From: Pseudomonadota bacterium
Lineage (GTDB): Bacteria > Pseudomonadota > Gammaproteobacteria > Burkholderiales > Rhodocyclaceae
Reading direction: 5' to 3'
Assembly: GCA_018241725.1 (NCBI GenBank)
Contig: JAFEDI010000080.1
Coordinates: forward strand, 1 to 64,000
DNA length: 64,000 nt
The stretch's first letter is position 1. The number at the start of each line of letters is the position of its first letter. Below the pieces are notes generated by a model. That model searched no databases. It was given only the letters and a program-made list of their open reading frames with translations, and was not told where the DNA came from. A program made the translations under genes and the position numbers. This document shows positions 43,481 to 51,866 of this stretch, one piece after another.

Positions 43481-43537
43481 CCTCGAAGCGCTCGCTCCGC
43501 TTTCTGCCCCCGTTCGGGCACCTTTAGTTCGAGGATC

Positions 43538-44701
43538 TCAGCTTTCTGATTCCGCCGGCTTGGGTTTGCGGGCAGAGCCGGCGATCATCAGGTATTCGAA
43601 CAGGCGGCATTCAATAGCCCCATTGAACAGCGGGGTGCGCTTGCTGGCCTTGAGGCGGACACCCTTCGGCAAGGCTGGATCGCCGGTGAAGAAGTAGCAG
43701 CGCCAGCCGGTCCAGTTGGCCTTCAGAGCATCGCCGAGCTTGGGGTAGAAGGCTTCCAGTTCGGCGGTGTCCGACAGGCGTACGCCGTAGGGCGGATTGG
43801 CAACCAGCACGCCAGACGGCGCCGGGGCCTTGAGGTCGAGCAGATCGGCACGTCCGACTTCCACACAACCTTCCAGGCCGGCACTGCGCAGGTTCACGTA
43901 GGCTTTGCGCTGCTGGGAGTCGAGAATGTCCGAACCGTAGATTTCCAGCTTGCGAGGTGCCTTGCGGCGCGCCTCGGCAGCCTTACGGATCGGCAACCAG
44001 GTGTCACGCTCATAGTGCTTGAAACGCTCGAAGGCGAAGTGTCGCCCGAGGCCCGGCGCCACATCCAGGGCCATCTGGGCCGCCTCGATGAGGAAGGTGC
44101 CACTGCCGCACATCGGGTCGCACAAGGCTTCTTCGCCCGGCTTCCAGCCGGTCAGGCGCAGGATGCCGGCGGCCAGGTTCTCCTTCAGCGGCGCCTCCAC
44201 CGCAGCCTGCTTGAAGCCACGCTTGTAGAGCGGATCGCCCGAGGTGTCGAGATACAGGGTCACCGTATCCGCCGACAGGAAGGCATGGATGCGGATGTCC
44301 GGCGCCTGGGTGTCCACATCCGGCCGCCGCCCGACGACGGTGCGGAAATGGTCACACACCGCATCCTTGATCTTCAGCGTCGCGAACTCCAGGCTGCGCA
44401 GCGGTGATTTGTGCGCGGTGACGAAAACGCGGATGGTCTGGTCGGGCGTGAACCAGCGCGCCCAGGTGGGAGCGTAAGCGATGCGGTAGACGTCCTCCTC
44501 GCTACGGTAGCGGCCCATGCTGATCTGCCACAGCACACGGGTCGCCAGCCGGCTCTCCAGGTTGGCGCGATAGCACAGGGCCCAGTCGCCGGAAAACTGT
44601 ACGCCGCCGGGAATGACCTTCCCGTCGGTGGCGCCAAGGGCGCGGAGTTCATCGGCGAGGAGCGGCTCGAGGCCGCGGGGACAAGGGGCAAAGAAATTCA
44701 A
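43538..44701 (-). CDS. THUMP-domain 23S rRNA guanine-N2 methyltransferase, RlmL N-terminal type
   Basis: The 387-residue protein has an N-terminal THUMP domain (FAPCPRGLEPLLADELRALGA onwards), the linker SGDPLYKRGFK, and a methyltransferase domain with SAM motif DPMCGSGTFLIEAA. NPPYG marks amino-group methylation of guanine or adenine. It resembles the first half of E. coli RlmKL (m2G2445), here as a stand-alone protein, a common arrangement outside enterics. The start at 44701 gives the family N-terminus. It is followed on the minus strand by no gene of its own operon; hemJ lies upstream, 21 bases away. Confidence 0.88.
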   Translation of the reverse strand: MNFFAPCPRGLEPLLADELRALGATDGKVIPGGVQFSGDWALCYRANLESRLATRVLWQISMGRYRSEEDVYRIAYAPTWARWFTPDQTIRVFVTAHKSPLRSLEFATLKIKDAVCDHFRTVVGRRPDVDTQAPDIRIHAFLSADTVTLYLDTSGDPLYKRGFKQAAVEAPLKENLAAGILRLTGWKPGEEALCDPMCGSGTFLIEAAQMALDVAPGLGRHFAFERFKHYERDTWLPIRKAAEARRKAPRKLEIYGSDILDSQQRKAYVNLRSAGLEGCVEVGRADLLDLKAPAPSGVLVANPPYGVRLSDTAELEAFYPKLGDALKANWTGWRCYFFTGDPALPKGVRLKASKRTPLFNGAIECRLFEYLMIAGSARKPKPAESES

Positions 44702-44722
44702 GATTGCAATCCGTTCGGAAAA

Positions 44723-45139
44723 TCAAAAGGGCTTCAGGACGACCAGGAACACCACGACGAACAGCACCAGCACCGGCACTTCGTTGAAGAAGCGGTACCA
44801 CACGTGGCTGCGCGTGTTGCGCCCTTCGGCAAAGGCACGCATCAGGCGGCCGCAATACAGGTGATAAACGATCAGCAGCGTGACCAGCGCAGTCTTGGCG
44901 TGCAGCCAGCCACCCGCCAGGCCGAAGCCGAACCACAGCCACATACCCAAAGCTACAGCCAGGATGCCCAGCGGCGTCATGAATCGGTAGAGCTTTGTCT
45001 CCATCAGCGCCAGACGCTCGATGGTGGCCTTGTCGGTGACCATCGCATGATTGACGAACAGGCGCGGCAGGTAGAACAGGCCGGCGAACCAGCTGACGAC
45101 GAAGATGATGTGCAGGGCTTTGATACTCAGGTAGAGCAT
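44723..45139 (-). CDS. hemJ: protoporphyrinogen IX oxidase HemJ
   Basis: HemJ is a small membrane protein that oxidises protoporphyrinogen IX in bacteria lacking HemG and HemY. The 138-residue protein has four hydrophobic helices. It keeps the essential His in IKALHIIFVVSW (His10) and Lys in LHAKTALVT (near 82), with Asn and Arg residues in RFFNEVPVLVL. Older annotations call such proteins CopD-like or UPF0093. It is followed by the THUMP methyltransferase. Confidence 0.88.
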   Translation of the reverse strand: MLYLSIKALHIIFVVSWFAGLFYLPRLFVNHAMVTDKATIERLALMETKLYRFMTPLGILAVALGMWLWFGFGLAGGWLHAKTALVTLLIVYHLYCGRLMRAFAEGRNTRSHVWYRFFNEVPVLVLFVVVFLVVLKPF

Positions 45140-45165
45140 GGTCTCGACTCGGAGGATGAAAGTAT

Positions 45166-46044
45166 TCAGGAAGTGGCGGGACGCGTCCGCAGCGCATCGG
45201 CTACCGTCGGATAACGCAGACGTGCGTGCAGCTCACGCTTGATGCGATCGTTCTTCAGCCGACGGGACTCGGCCATGAAGGAAAGCGTCATTTCCGACAG
45301 CCGTCCGGCCAGCTCGTTACGCGGCAGGCGCGGCGGCCTCGGCAGGCCGAGCGTATCGGCGACCAGATCGAAATAATCGCCCATGCGCAGCGCGCTGTCG
45401 TCGCAGGCGTTATAGACCCGGTTCGGCCCGCCGCGGAACAGGGCCAGCACCAGCAACTGCGCCAGATCGTCGGCATGGATGTGGTTGGTGAATACGTCGT
45501 CTTGCGGCGTCAGCACCGGGTCGCCTTTCTGCAGGCGCGCCCCCGGCAGACGATTGGCAGCATCGTAGATGCCCGGTGCCCGCAGGATACTTACACGGCA
45601 TCCAGTACGTCGCCCGAAGGCTCGCAGATGGCCTTCCGCCGCCACACGCCGCAGGCCGCGCGGAGACGCCGCCCGCAACGGCCGCGTCTCGTCGGCCCAG
45701 GCGCCGCCACAGTCCCCGTACACACCGGTGGTACTAATATAGCTTAGCCGTCGTGGTAGACTTCCGCGATGCACAAGGGCTGCAAGCAGATGTCGGGTAC
45801 GCGGATCGTCTCGCCCCGCTGCGGGTGGCGGCGCGCAATGCAATATGTAATCGGCAATGCCGGCAAGGCGTGCCAGGCTGCCGGGCCGATCCAGATCAGC
45901 CACGATGGGCAGTGCGCCCAAAGCCCTCAGCGCGGCGCCCTCCTCCGCCCGGCGAACCACCGCACGCACGCGAAAGCGCCGTGCCAGCCACGGAATGATC
46001 CGGCGGGCCACGTCTCCGCTGCCGACAATCAGCACTTTCTTCAT
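45166..46044 (-). CDS. NAD-dependent epimerase/dehydratase-like protein (YeeZ type)
   Basis: This Rossmann-fold SDR-like protein of about 292 residues opens with KKVLIVGSGDVARRIIPWLARRF. ADYILHCAPPPAAG marks the cofactor region. SYISTTGVYGDCGGAWADETRPL holds the catalytic Tyr region of the extended SDR group. It resembles E. coli YeeZ, whose substrate is unknown. Start 46044 (MKKVLIVG) is the likely one; an ATG five codons upstream at 46059 is in frame. It is divergent from the ferredoxin-type reductase gene. Confidence 0.78.
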   Translation of the reverse strand: MKKVLIVGSGDVARRIIPWLARRFRVRAVVRRAEEGAALRALGALPIVADLDRPGSLARLAGIADYILHCAPPPAAGRDDPRTRHLLAALVHRGSLPRRLSYISTTGVYGDCGGAWADETRPLRAASPRGLRRVAAEGHLRAFGRRTGCRVSILRAPGIYDAANRLPGARLQKGDPVLTPQDDVFTNHIHADDLAQLLVLALFRGGPNRVYNACDDSALRMGDYFDLVADTLGLPRPPRLPRNELAGRLSEMTLSFMAESRRLKNDRIKRELHARLRYPTVADALRTRPATS

Positions 46045-46086
46045 ATTTCGACGTTTCATTAATCGATTATCTCACGGCCACCCATC

Positions 46087-47115
46087 ATGTCGTTCCAGGT
46101 CACCCTCCAACCTAGCGGACTCCAATATTCTGCCAGCGCCGACGAAACCCTTCTCGAGGCCGCCCTCACTGCCGGCCTGCTACTCCCATACAGCTGCCGT
46201 GACGGCGCCTGTGGGGTGTGCAAGAGCCAGATCCTGTCCGGCGAAGTGGACCTCGGGCATTACTCGGAGTCCACACTGACTGCCGACGAGCGTGAGCGCG
46301 GCCTGGCACTGCTGTGCTGCGCCCAGCCCCGCTCCGACCTCAGCATCGAAGTACGCCAGGTAACCCGCGCCGGCGATATCCCGGTCAAGAAACTACCGTG
46401 CCGCGTACAGAAGATCAGCCGCGCCGCCGACGATGTGATCGTCCTCGAGATCAAGCTGCCGGCCAGCGAGAAGTTCCAGTTCGTCGCCGGCCAGTACATC
46501 GACTTCCTGCTCGCGGACGGCAAGCGGCGCAGCTTCTCCATCGCCAACGCCCCGACCGGCGCCGACTTCCTCGAACTGCACATCCGCCTGGTGCCCGGCG
46601 GCCAGTTCACCACCCACGTCTTCGAGAAGCTCAAGGAGAAGGACATCCTGCGCTTTGAAGGTCCGCTGGGCAGCTTCCGCCTGCACGAAGATTCGCCGAA
46701 GCCGGTCGTGCTGCTGGCCGGCGGCACCGGCTTCGCACCGATCAAGAGCATCGTCGAGAACGCCATCGCCACCGGTCTCAAGCGCCCGATGACCCTCTAC
46801 TGGGGCAGCCGCGACGTGGCGGGCCTGTATCAGCTCGACATCGCCCGCGGATGGGAAGAGCGCCTGCCCGGCTTCCGCTTCGTGCCGGTGCTCTCCGATG
46901 CGCCCGCAGCCGACAATTGGTCGGGCCGCACCGGTTTCGCCCATGTGGCGCTGATGGCCGACCTGCCCGATCTGTCCGGCCACGAGGTGTATGCCTGTGG
47001 CTCACCGGCGATGATCGACGCGGCCCGCAAGGATCTCACCGAGCGCTGCGGCCTTCCGGTGGAGGCTTTCTACGCGGATGCCTTCAGTTTCTCGAACGAC
47101 GCCAATGCGGCCTGA
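46087..47115 (+). CDS. 2Fe-2S ferredoxin/FAD reductase, AscD-like
   Basis: The protein joins an N-terminal plant-type 2Fe-2S domain to a ferredoxin-NADP reductase domain. The cluster cysteines are CRDGACGVC (about 37-45) and the CC pair near 75-76. The FAD motif is RRSFSIANAP near 145-154. The nucleotide part includes GGTGFAPIKSIVENA and the C-terminal VYACGSPAMIDAARKDL. This is the layout of CDP-6-deoxy-delta-3,4-glucoseen reductases, but the same architecture serves many oxygenase reductase partners. No sugar or oxygenase gene is adjacent. The partner is unknown. Confidence 0.83.
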   Translation: MSFQVTLQPSGLQYSASADETLLEAALTAGLLLPYSCRDGACGVCKSQILSGEVDLGHYSESTLTADERERGLALLCCAQPRSDLSIEVRQVTRAGDIPVKKLPCRVQKISRAADDVIVLEIKLPASEKFQFVAGQYIDFLLADGKRRSFSIANAPTGADFLELHIRLVPGGQFTTHVFEKLKEKDILRFEGPLGSFRLHEDSPKPVVLLAGGTGFAPIKSIVENAIATGLKRPMTLYWGSRDVAGLYQLDIARGWEERLPGFRFVPVLSDAPAADNWSGRTGFAHVALMADLPDLSGHEVYACGSPAMIDAARKDLTERCGLPVEAFYADAFSFSNDANAA

Positions 47116-47140
47116 GCCCGCGTAACGGAGCCCCGAGTCC

Positions 47141-48280
47141 ATGAGCAATGCAGCGCTGATCACCCGCGAACCCGTCATCAACAAGCAGTACAAGATCACC
47201 GCCAACCGGTTGGTTGTTCACGCCGCATCAGTTGCCCAGGCCGTGGAAACCCTGGATGGTCTCGCCGATGTGTGGCCGGCCACACATCCGGTGTTCGTCA
47301 GCTTGTACAAGCTGGTTCCGACGCCCGACATGCTGGAATGGATTGCACCGTCCAACGCGATGATCGAGATCCCGACCCAGTCGATCGGCCATCCGCTGAC
47401 GCTGCAACTCCTGCCCCAGCTGCAGGCCAACGGGGTCAGCCTCAACCTGACCTGGTACCAGCCGGATACGATGCTCCCACCGAACGTGCCGTGGCGCTTC
47501 GTGATCATCGACGCCAAGCGCCAACCCCTGCCTGCCGACCCGCCCGGCCTGTCCCTCGCCTGGGGCCTGCCCGATGTGCCCAGTTTCAAGGAAGCGGTCA
47601 TCCAGGGCTATGACGGAGCATCAGGCTGGTTCTTCCTGCGCGGCATAAAGACCGACGGCAAGCTCGCCCCATCCCATGCGCAGATCGTCCGGCTCATGAA
47701 CCTGGTACGCAAGAATGCCGAGGTGAAGGACATCGAGACCGTCCTCAAACAAGACGTCGCCCTGTCCTACAAGCTGCTGCGCTACATCAATTCGGCCGGC
47801 TTCGGGCTGATGTGCGAGATCCAGTCCTTCCGCCACGCGGTGACCATCCTCGGCTACGAAAAGCTCAACAAATGGCTGTCCGTGCTGCTGGTCTCGGCCA
47901 GCCGCGATCCGTCCGCGCCGGCACTGATGCAGACAGCCATCGCCCGCGGCCGCTTCATGGAGAAAATCGGCGCGGCCTTCTTCGACAAGGGCGAACTCGA
48001 CAATCTCTTCATCACCGGCGCCTTCTCGATGCTGCACCTGCTGCTCGGCGCCAGCCTGCAAACCGCCCTCGACGAAATGCACCTGCCGACCGGCATTGCC
48101 GACGCACTACTCACTGGTGACGGTGTATATGCCCCCTTTCTCAAGCTCGCCTGCTCGCTGGAGGGCTTCGACGCGAAGAATCTGGCGGCCCAAGCGGAAG
48201 CGCTCCACCTGTCGGCAGAACAGGTCAACCGCGCGCACCTCGACGCCCTGTCCTTTGCCGACAGCCTGCAGTTTGGTTGA
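47141..48280 (+). CDS. HDOD-domain protein with degenerate EAL-like N-terminus
   Basis: The 379-residue protein resembles the YuxH group. Residues 20-175 look like the remnant of an EAL fold: FVSLYKLVPTPDMLEWIAPSNAMIEIP, with no EAL catalytic residues. Residues 185-360 form the HDOD domain (IVRLMNLVRKNAEVKDIETVLKQDVALSYKLLRYINSAGFGL). In this family the HDOD part is a protein-interaction module and lacks the HD metal site. It follows the reductase gene after 25 bases. The role is probably in c-di-GMP-linked or stress signalling, by inference. Confidence 0.83.
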   Translation: MSNAALITREPVINKQYKITANRLVVHAASVAQAVETLDGLADVWPATHPVFVSLYKLVPTPDMLEWIAPSNAMIEIPTQSIGHPLTLQLLPQLQANGVSLNLTWYQPDTMLPPNVPWRFVIIDAKRQPLPADPPGLSLAWGLPDVPSFKEAVIQGYDGASGWFFLRGIKTDGKLAPSHAQIVRLMNLVRKNAEVKDIETVLKQDVALSYKLLRYINSAGFGLMCEIQSFRHAVTILGYEKLNKWLSVLLVSASRDPSAPALMQTAIARGRFMEKIGAAFFDKGELDNLFITGAFSMLHLLLGASLQTALDEMHLPTGIADALLTGDGVYAPFLKLACSLEGFDAKNLAAQAEALHLSAEQVNRAHLDALSFADSLQFG

Positions 48281-48364
48281 TGAACGAGCACAAGGCGCCT
48301 CCACCAACAACCGTCATACTCCGCAGCTAGATTTGCCCCATTGCAAACCTCTCGGGAGATTGCC

Positions 48365-48586
48365 ATGGGAATCTACAACCTCGTCCTCGCCTCACCTCGC
48401 CAACCCAATACACCGCGCCTGATGGCTCGCCATGTGGATCCATCCTGGCTGAAGCAGCGTGGCTATGAAATCGCCCGCAGCCTCGGCGAAGCCGCCGCCG
48501 TGTGGACGACGGAGGCCGCGGCCGGACGCCATGGTCTGGCACTGCACTGCCGCAGCGGCCATGCCCTGACCATCGAGACGGAATAA
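48365..48586 (+). CDS. hypothetical protein, 73 aa
   Basis: The product is an unrecognised short protein. The ATG at 48365 has GGGAGA eight bases upstream. It is soluble, with no signal, and runs LARHVDPSWLKQRGYEIARSLGEAAAVWTTEAAAGRHGLALHC before a short tail. It sits between the HDOD and SPOR genes, 84 bases downstream of the HDOD stop. The codon use resembles the surrounding genes. Confidence 0.55.
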   Translation: MGIYNLVLASPRQPNTPRLMARHVDPSWLKQRGYEIARSLGEAAAVWTTEAAAGRHGLALHCRSGHALTIETE

Positions 48587-48633
48587 GACAAAGCCCCCCA
48601 AGTCGGAGGACTGGCTCACTCGGGCGCGCAGGT

Positions 48634-49518
48634 TCAGCGTCCGAGGGGCTGCAAGGTTCCCTGGTCGATACCCTTCTCACGCAGGCGCGCCTGCGCAGCG
48701 AGGGCATCCTTGCGGTCCGCGAAGGGTCCGACCACAACACGGGTTTCCAATTGGGACGGTATACCGGCCTGAGCCAAGCGCGCCCGCAGCGCTTCGGCAC
48801 TTGCCACACTGGTGAACACCCCAAACTCCAGCACATAAGGCCGCGACGGTGGTGCCGAAGTGGCCGCTGCAGGCGCTGCTACGGCAGAATTCCCCACTGG
48901 CGGCCCCTGGCGCGACGTCGGGGCCGCGGGCGCAGCCGGGGCCGCCGACGCGGCTTGGCGCGAAGCCAGCGATGTAGTCGGAGCCGGACGCGGAGCCTCC
49001 TGAGCCACGGGCTGATGCGGAACGACGCCGGCCGCAGGTGTCGCCGCTGTCGGTGCTGCAGCAGGCACGGTCGGAACCGGTTGCTGGATCGCAGGGGTAT
49101 GCGCCGCGGCCCCTGCATGCGGCGGCACGCCCCGGCTTACCTCACCAATCCGACCGCTGCGCATCGCGCGGGATGGCACCTCCATATCCGACGCCACGCC
49201 ACCGTCAGGCAGCATCGGCGGCGCGGACTCCTCCTGGGAAGGAGCCGATTCGGGCGCAACTGCCTCGTTCCCGGCCCGCAACACATCCGGCGGGGCATCT
49301 CTGCCCACCTCAGGCGTCACCTGGGCGGGAGCAATCGGGCGAGTCGGCAGGGGCACTTCCGTCGGCGCCGGAGGTCGGGATACGTAATCGAAAACAGCGA
49401 GGCCGGCGAGCAGTGCAGCGATCAGCCCCCCGGCTACACCGGCGCGGATCAACAACTGCTTGCGCGGATCCTCTTCACCCTCAACGGCTTCCGTTGCGTC
49501 GGTATTGCGTGCCGTCAT
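48634..49518 (-). CDS. SPOR-domain membrane protein
   Basis: The protein of about 294 residues has one transmembrane helix (AGVAGGLIAALLAGLAVF, near 27-44), a long Pro/Ala-rich periplasmic linker, and a C-terminal SPOR domain (YVLEFGVFTSVASAEALRARLAQAGIPSQLETRVVVGPFADRKDA). SPOR domains bind denuded peptidoglycan at the septum, so a cell-division or wall role is likely. The ATG at 49518 overlaps the stop of the DUF2802 gene as ATGA; the longer start at 49548 is inside that gene. Confidence 0.85.
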   Translation of the reverse strand: MTARNTDATEAVEGEEDPRKQLLIRAGVAGGLIAALLAGLAVFDYVSRPPAPTEVPLPTRPIAPAQVTPEVGRDAPPDVLRAGNEAVAPESAPSQEESAPPMLPDGGVASDMEVPSRAMRSGRIGEVSRGVPPHAGAAAHTPAIQQPVPTVPAAAPTAATPAAGVVPHQPVAQEAPRPAPTTSLASRQAASAAPAAPAAPTSRQGPPVGNSAVAAPAAATSAPPSRPYVLEFGVFTSVASAEALRARLAQAGIPSQLETRVVVGPFADRKDALAAQARLREKGIDQGTLQPLGR

Positions 49519-50048
49519 GATCCGCTCTCCGCCCTCGCCAACGCACAAACCAGTTCAGCCTCGGCAACCGAAATGCCGCAGTGTTCGGCGACTTGGGCTG
49601 CACTCATGCCTCTTCCCGCCAGCAACATGGCCTCGGAGTGTTGCGGAGAAACCGGGCGGGTGTATTGGGTCCGCTCCCGTGCGGCCTGAGCAGCCTGCTG
49701 TTCGCTGCGCGCCTGTTCGCCGAGCTGGTCCACATCGTGGCGCATCACCGCCAGCTCACGGCGTAGAAAGTCACAGTCGGCGCGCAGACGCGTCATGTCC
49801 TGGCGCAGCTGCTGGATCTCCAGTTCGTTGAGGAGATCGCGGGATACCTCAGCCTCCTCCGGCGCCGGCTCCGGCACCACCACGGCGGCCCGACCAACCG
49901 GTGTCTCAGCCGTCACCGCGGGCTCCGGCGCCACCGGCTGCTGGGTGCCACGCCGATGGCGGGCCAGGCGGAACAGCACCACTACCAGGTAAAGACTCAA
50001 CGCGGCGACCAGCGCCAGGACCGCCTCGCGCACACCGATACCAGTCAT
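49515..50048 (-). CDS. DUF2802 membrane protein
   Basis: The 177-residue protein has an N-terminal membrane helix (AVLALVAALSLYLVVVLFRL), an acidic Pro-rich stretch and a coiled coil (LNELEIQQLRQDMTRLRADCDFLRRELAVMRHDVDQL, about 72-108). It ends with a helix-turn-helix-like DUF2802 domain (AMLLAGRGMSAAQVAEHCGISVAEAELVCAL). Its function is unknown. Because it is translationally coupled to the SPOR gene, the two products probably work together at the inner membrane. Confidence 0.82.
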   Translation of the reverse strand: MTGIGVREAVLALVAALSLYLVVVLFRLARHRRGTQQPVAPEPAVTAETPVGRAAVVVPEPAPEEAEVSRDLLNELEIQQLRQDMTRLRADCDFLRRELAVMRHDVDQLGEQARSEQQAAQAARERTQYTRPVSPQHSEAMLLAGRGMSAAQVAEHCGISVAEAELVCALARAESGS

Positions 50049-50219
50049 CGAGCGTGCTCCCCGGCAGCCCTGTCGTACCCGTCTGATTCAAACCCGATGC
50101 AGATAATGATCGTTCCCCTGATGGCGGCCAGCCTGCACGGCTGACGATTGACGCTGCGATAATAGCCGCGACGTCCTTCACCGACAATGCGAGAGCCGCC
50201 CGGCCCCCGCCTTTTCCGC

Positions 50220-50978
50220 ATGTTCTACCTGAAAAAGCTCGTTTCCGCCTTGATCCTGCCCCCCCTCGGCCCGCTTTTGCTCATCGCAGCAGGTCTCCTG
50301 CTACTGCGCCGCCATCCCCGTACCGGCAAAACGCTGTCCTGGGTCGGCCTGCTGTCGGCCCTCCTGCTGGTCACACCGCTCTCGGTTGCACCGCTGGTAC
50401 GCGGCCTCGAAGGGCGCTATGCACCACTCGACGAGGTGACGCTGCGCCAAGCCGAAGCGATCATCATCCTCGGTGGCGGCGTACGCAGTTATGCCCCGGA
50501 ATTCGATGGGATGACGATCAACAGGCTGACGCTCGAACGGCTGCGCTACGGCGCCCGGCTGGCCCGGCATTCCGGCCTGCCGGTCATGGTGAGCGGTGGC
50601 TCGCCCCAGCCTTCGCAGAAGAAACCGGAGGCAGATCTGATGAAAGCCGCGCTGGAGGACGACTTCCGGATTCCCGTCAAATGGACGGAAAGCCGTTCGC
50701 GGGACACCCGTGAGAATGCTGATTTCTGCGCCGCGGTGCTGCTACCCGCGGGCATCCGCCGCATAGTGCTGGTCACCCATGCGGCCCACATGCCGCGCTC
50801 GGTGGAGGCCTTCGAACATGCCGGCTTCGAGGTCATGCCAGCACCAACGGCCTATCTCACCGGCTTGGCCAGCAGCGACGACATGTCGATCGAGATGCCC
50901 AGCATGAACACAGCCTACGCCGGCTGGTATGCCGTGCATGAGTGGCTTGGCCTGCTGGCCTATCGGTTCAGCCGTTGA
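50220..50978 (+). CDS. YdcF/ElyC-like membrane protein (DUF218)
   Basis: The protein of about 252 residues begins MFYLKKLVSALILPPLGPLLLIAAG, with two hydrophobic segments. The DUF218 domain follows: AEAIIILGGGVRSYAPEF, GLPVMVSGGSPQPSQKKPEADLMKAAL, SRDTRENADFCAAVLLPAGIRRIVLVTHAAHMPRSVEAFEHAGFEVMPAPT. ElyC is needed for cell-envelope lipid-carrier metabolism in E. coli, and an envelope role is the likely inference. The start at 50220 drops an 11-residue extension with no membrane signal. Its end overlaps the convergent isomerase gene by 11 bases. Confidence 0.83.
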   Translation: MFYLKKLVSALILPPLGPLLLIAAGLLLLRRHPRTGKTLSWVGLLSALLLVTPLSVAPLVRGLEGRYAPLDEVTLRQAEAIIILGGGVRSYAPEFDGMTINRLTLERLRYGARLARHSGLPVMVSGGSPQPSQKKPEADLMKAALEDDFRIPVKWTESRSRDTRENADFCAAVLLPAGIRRIVLVTHAAHMPRSVEAFEHAGFEVMPAPTAYLTGLASSDDMSIEMPSMNTAYAGWYAVHEWLGLLAYRFSR

Positions 50979-51765
50979 AGCTGGGCTTGCGCCTGCCAAG
51001 AAAAGCGTTGATGCCCTCATCGAAATCGCGCCGCGCCGCGCAACGGGCGAAAGCCTCGGCTTCCAGTTGAAGCTGCGCATCGAGGGAGTGACAAGCGGAG
51101 TGGCCGAGCAGGCGCTTCATCTCGGCGTAGGTTTCCCGCGGGCCATTGACGATGCGGCGCACCAGACTGCCGACCGCCTCATCCAGACCATCCAGCGGAA
51201 CGACCTTGTTTACAACACCGAGCCGCTGCGCCTCCACCGCATCGAAGCGGTCAGCCAGCAGCAGCAATTCATACGCCTTGTGCCGTCCGACGATGCGCGG
51301 CAACAGCCAGGACACGCCGCCGTCGCCACTCAGCGCAATACTCGCGTAGGCGGTTGTGAAATAGGCGTTGTCGGCTGCCAGCACCAGGTCGCAGGCCAGC
51401 GCGAGGGACAGGCCGAAGCCGGCGCAGGCACCCTGCACGCGGGCGACTACGGGCACCGGCAGGCTGACCAGCGCCTCGATGACCGGGTTGATGTGCTGTT
51501 CGATCGTGGCCCGGAAGCTGGCCAGCCGGCTCTCGGGAGACAGATGCAGTTGGCCGGCGAAATCCTTCAGGTCGCCACCGGCCATGAAATGCTCACCGGC
51601 TCCGGCAACCACCACAACCCGCAAGTCCTTGCGGCGGGCAAGCTGGCTGGTCGTCTCGGACAGGGCCGCCATCATGTCGAAGGACAGTGCGTTGAGGGAC
51701 GCCGGACGGTTGAGGGTGAGGGTCGCGACACCGGCATCGATGTCGAGCAGGATGGGCGCGGTCAT
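50968..51765 (-). CDS. enoyl-CoA hydratase/isomerase family protein
   Basis: The crotonase-fold protein has 265 residues. The oxyanion-hole segments are EHFMAGGDLKDF and VQGACAGFGLSLALACDLVLA. At the two usual hydratase glutamates it has Ser (GFGLS in place of GGGCE) and a non-acidic residue. A single acid sits in SGDGGVSWLLPR, the pattern of Delta3-Delta2 enoyl-CoA isomerases and PaaG-type enzymes. An isomerase for unsaturated fatty acids is thus more likely than a hydratase. ATG 51765 is the family start; earlier in-frame ATGs lie in the intergenic region. It is the last gene of the fad operon starting at 55466. Confidence 0.82.
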   Translation of the reverse strand: MTAPILLDIDAGVATLTLNRPASLNALSFDMMAALSETTSQLARRKDLRVVVVAGAGEHFMAGGDLKDFAGQLHLSPESRLASFRATIEQHINPVIEALVSLPVPVVARVQGACAGFGLSLALACDLVLAADNAYFTTAYASIALSGDGGVSWLLPRIVGRHKAYELLLLADRFDAVEAQRLGVVNKVVPLDGLDEAVGSLVRRIVNGPRETYAEMKRLLGHSACHSLDAQLQLEAEAFARCAARRDFDEGINAFLGRRKPSFNG

Positions 51766-51866
51766 GATCTCGCTCTCGCAGTGGAGTTTAATTGGGATCT
51801 GGATGGGGACATTGTCCGCAAAAAGAGGACGACGGGAAGTCCTCCCGTCGTCCCAACCAGGCTCGC

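Noticed and set aside
44723-45139. Copper-resistance protein CopD
   Set aside because: The conserved His and Lys and the 138-residue length fit HemJ; the CopD label comes from shared membrane topology.
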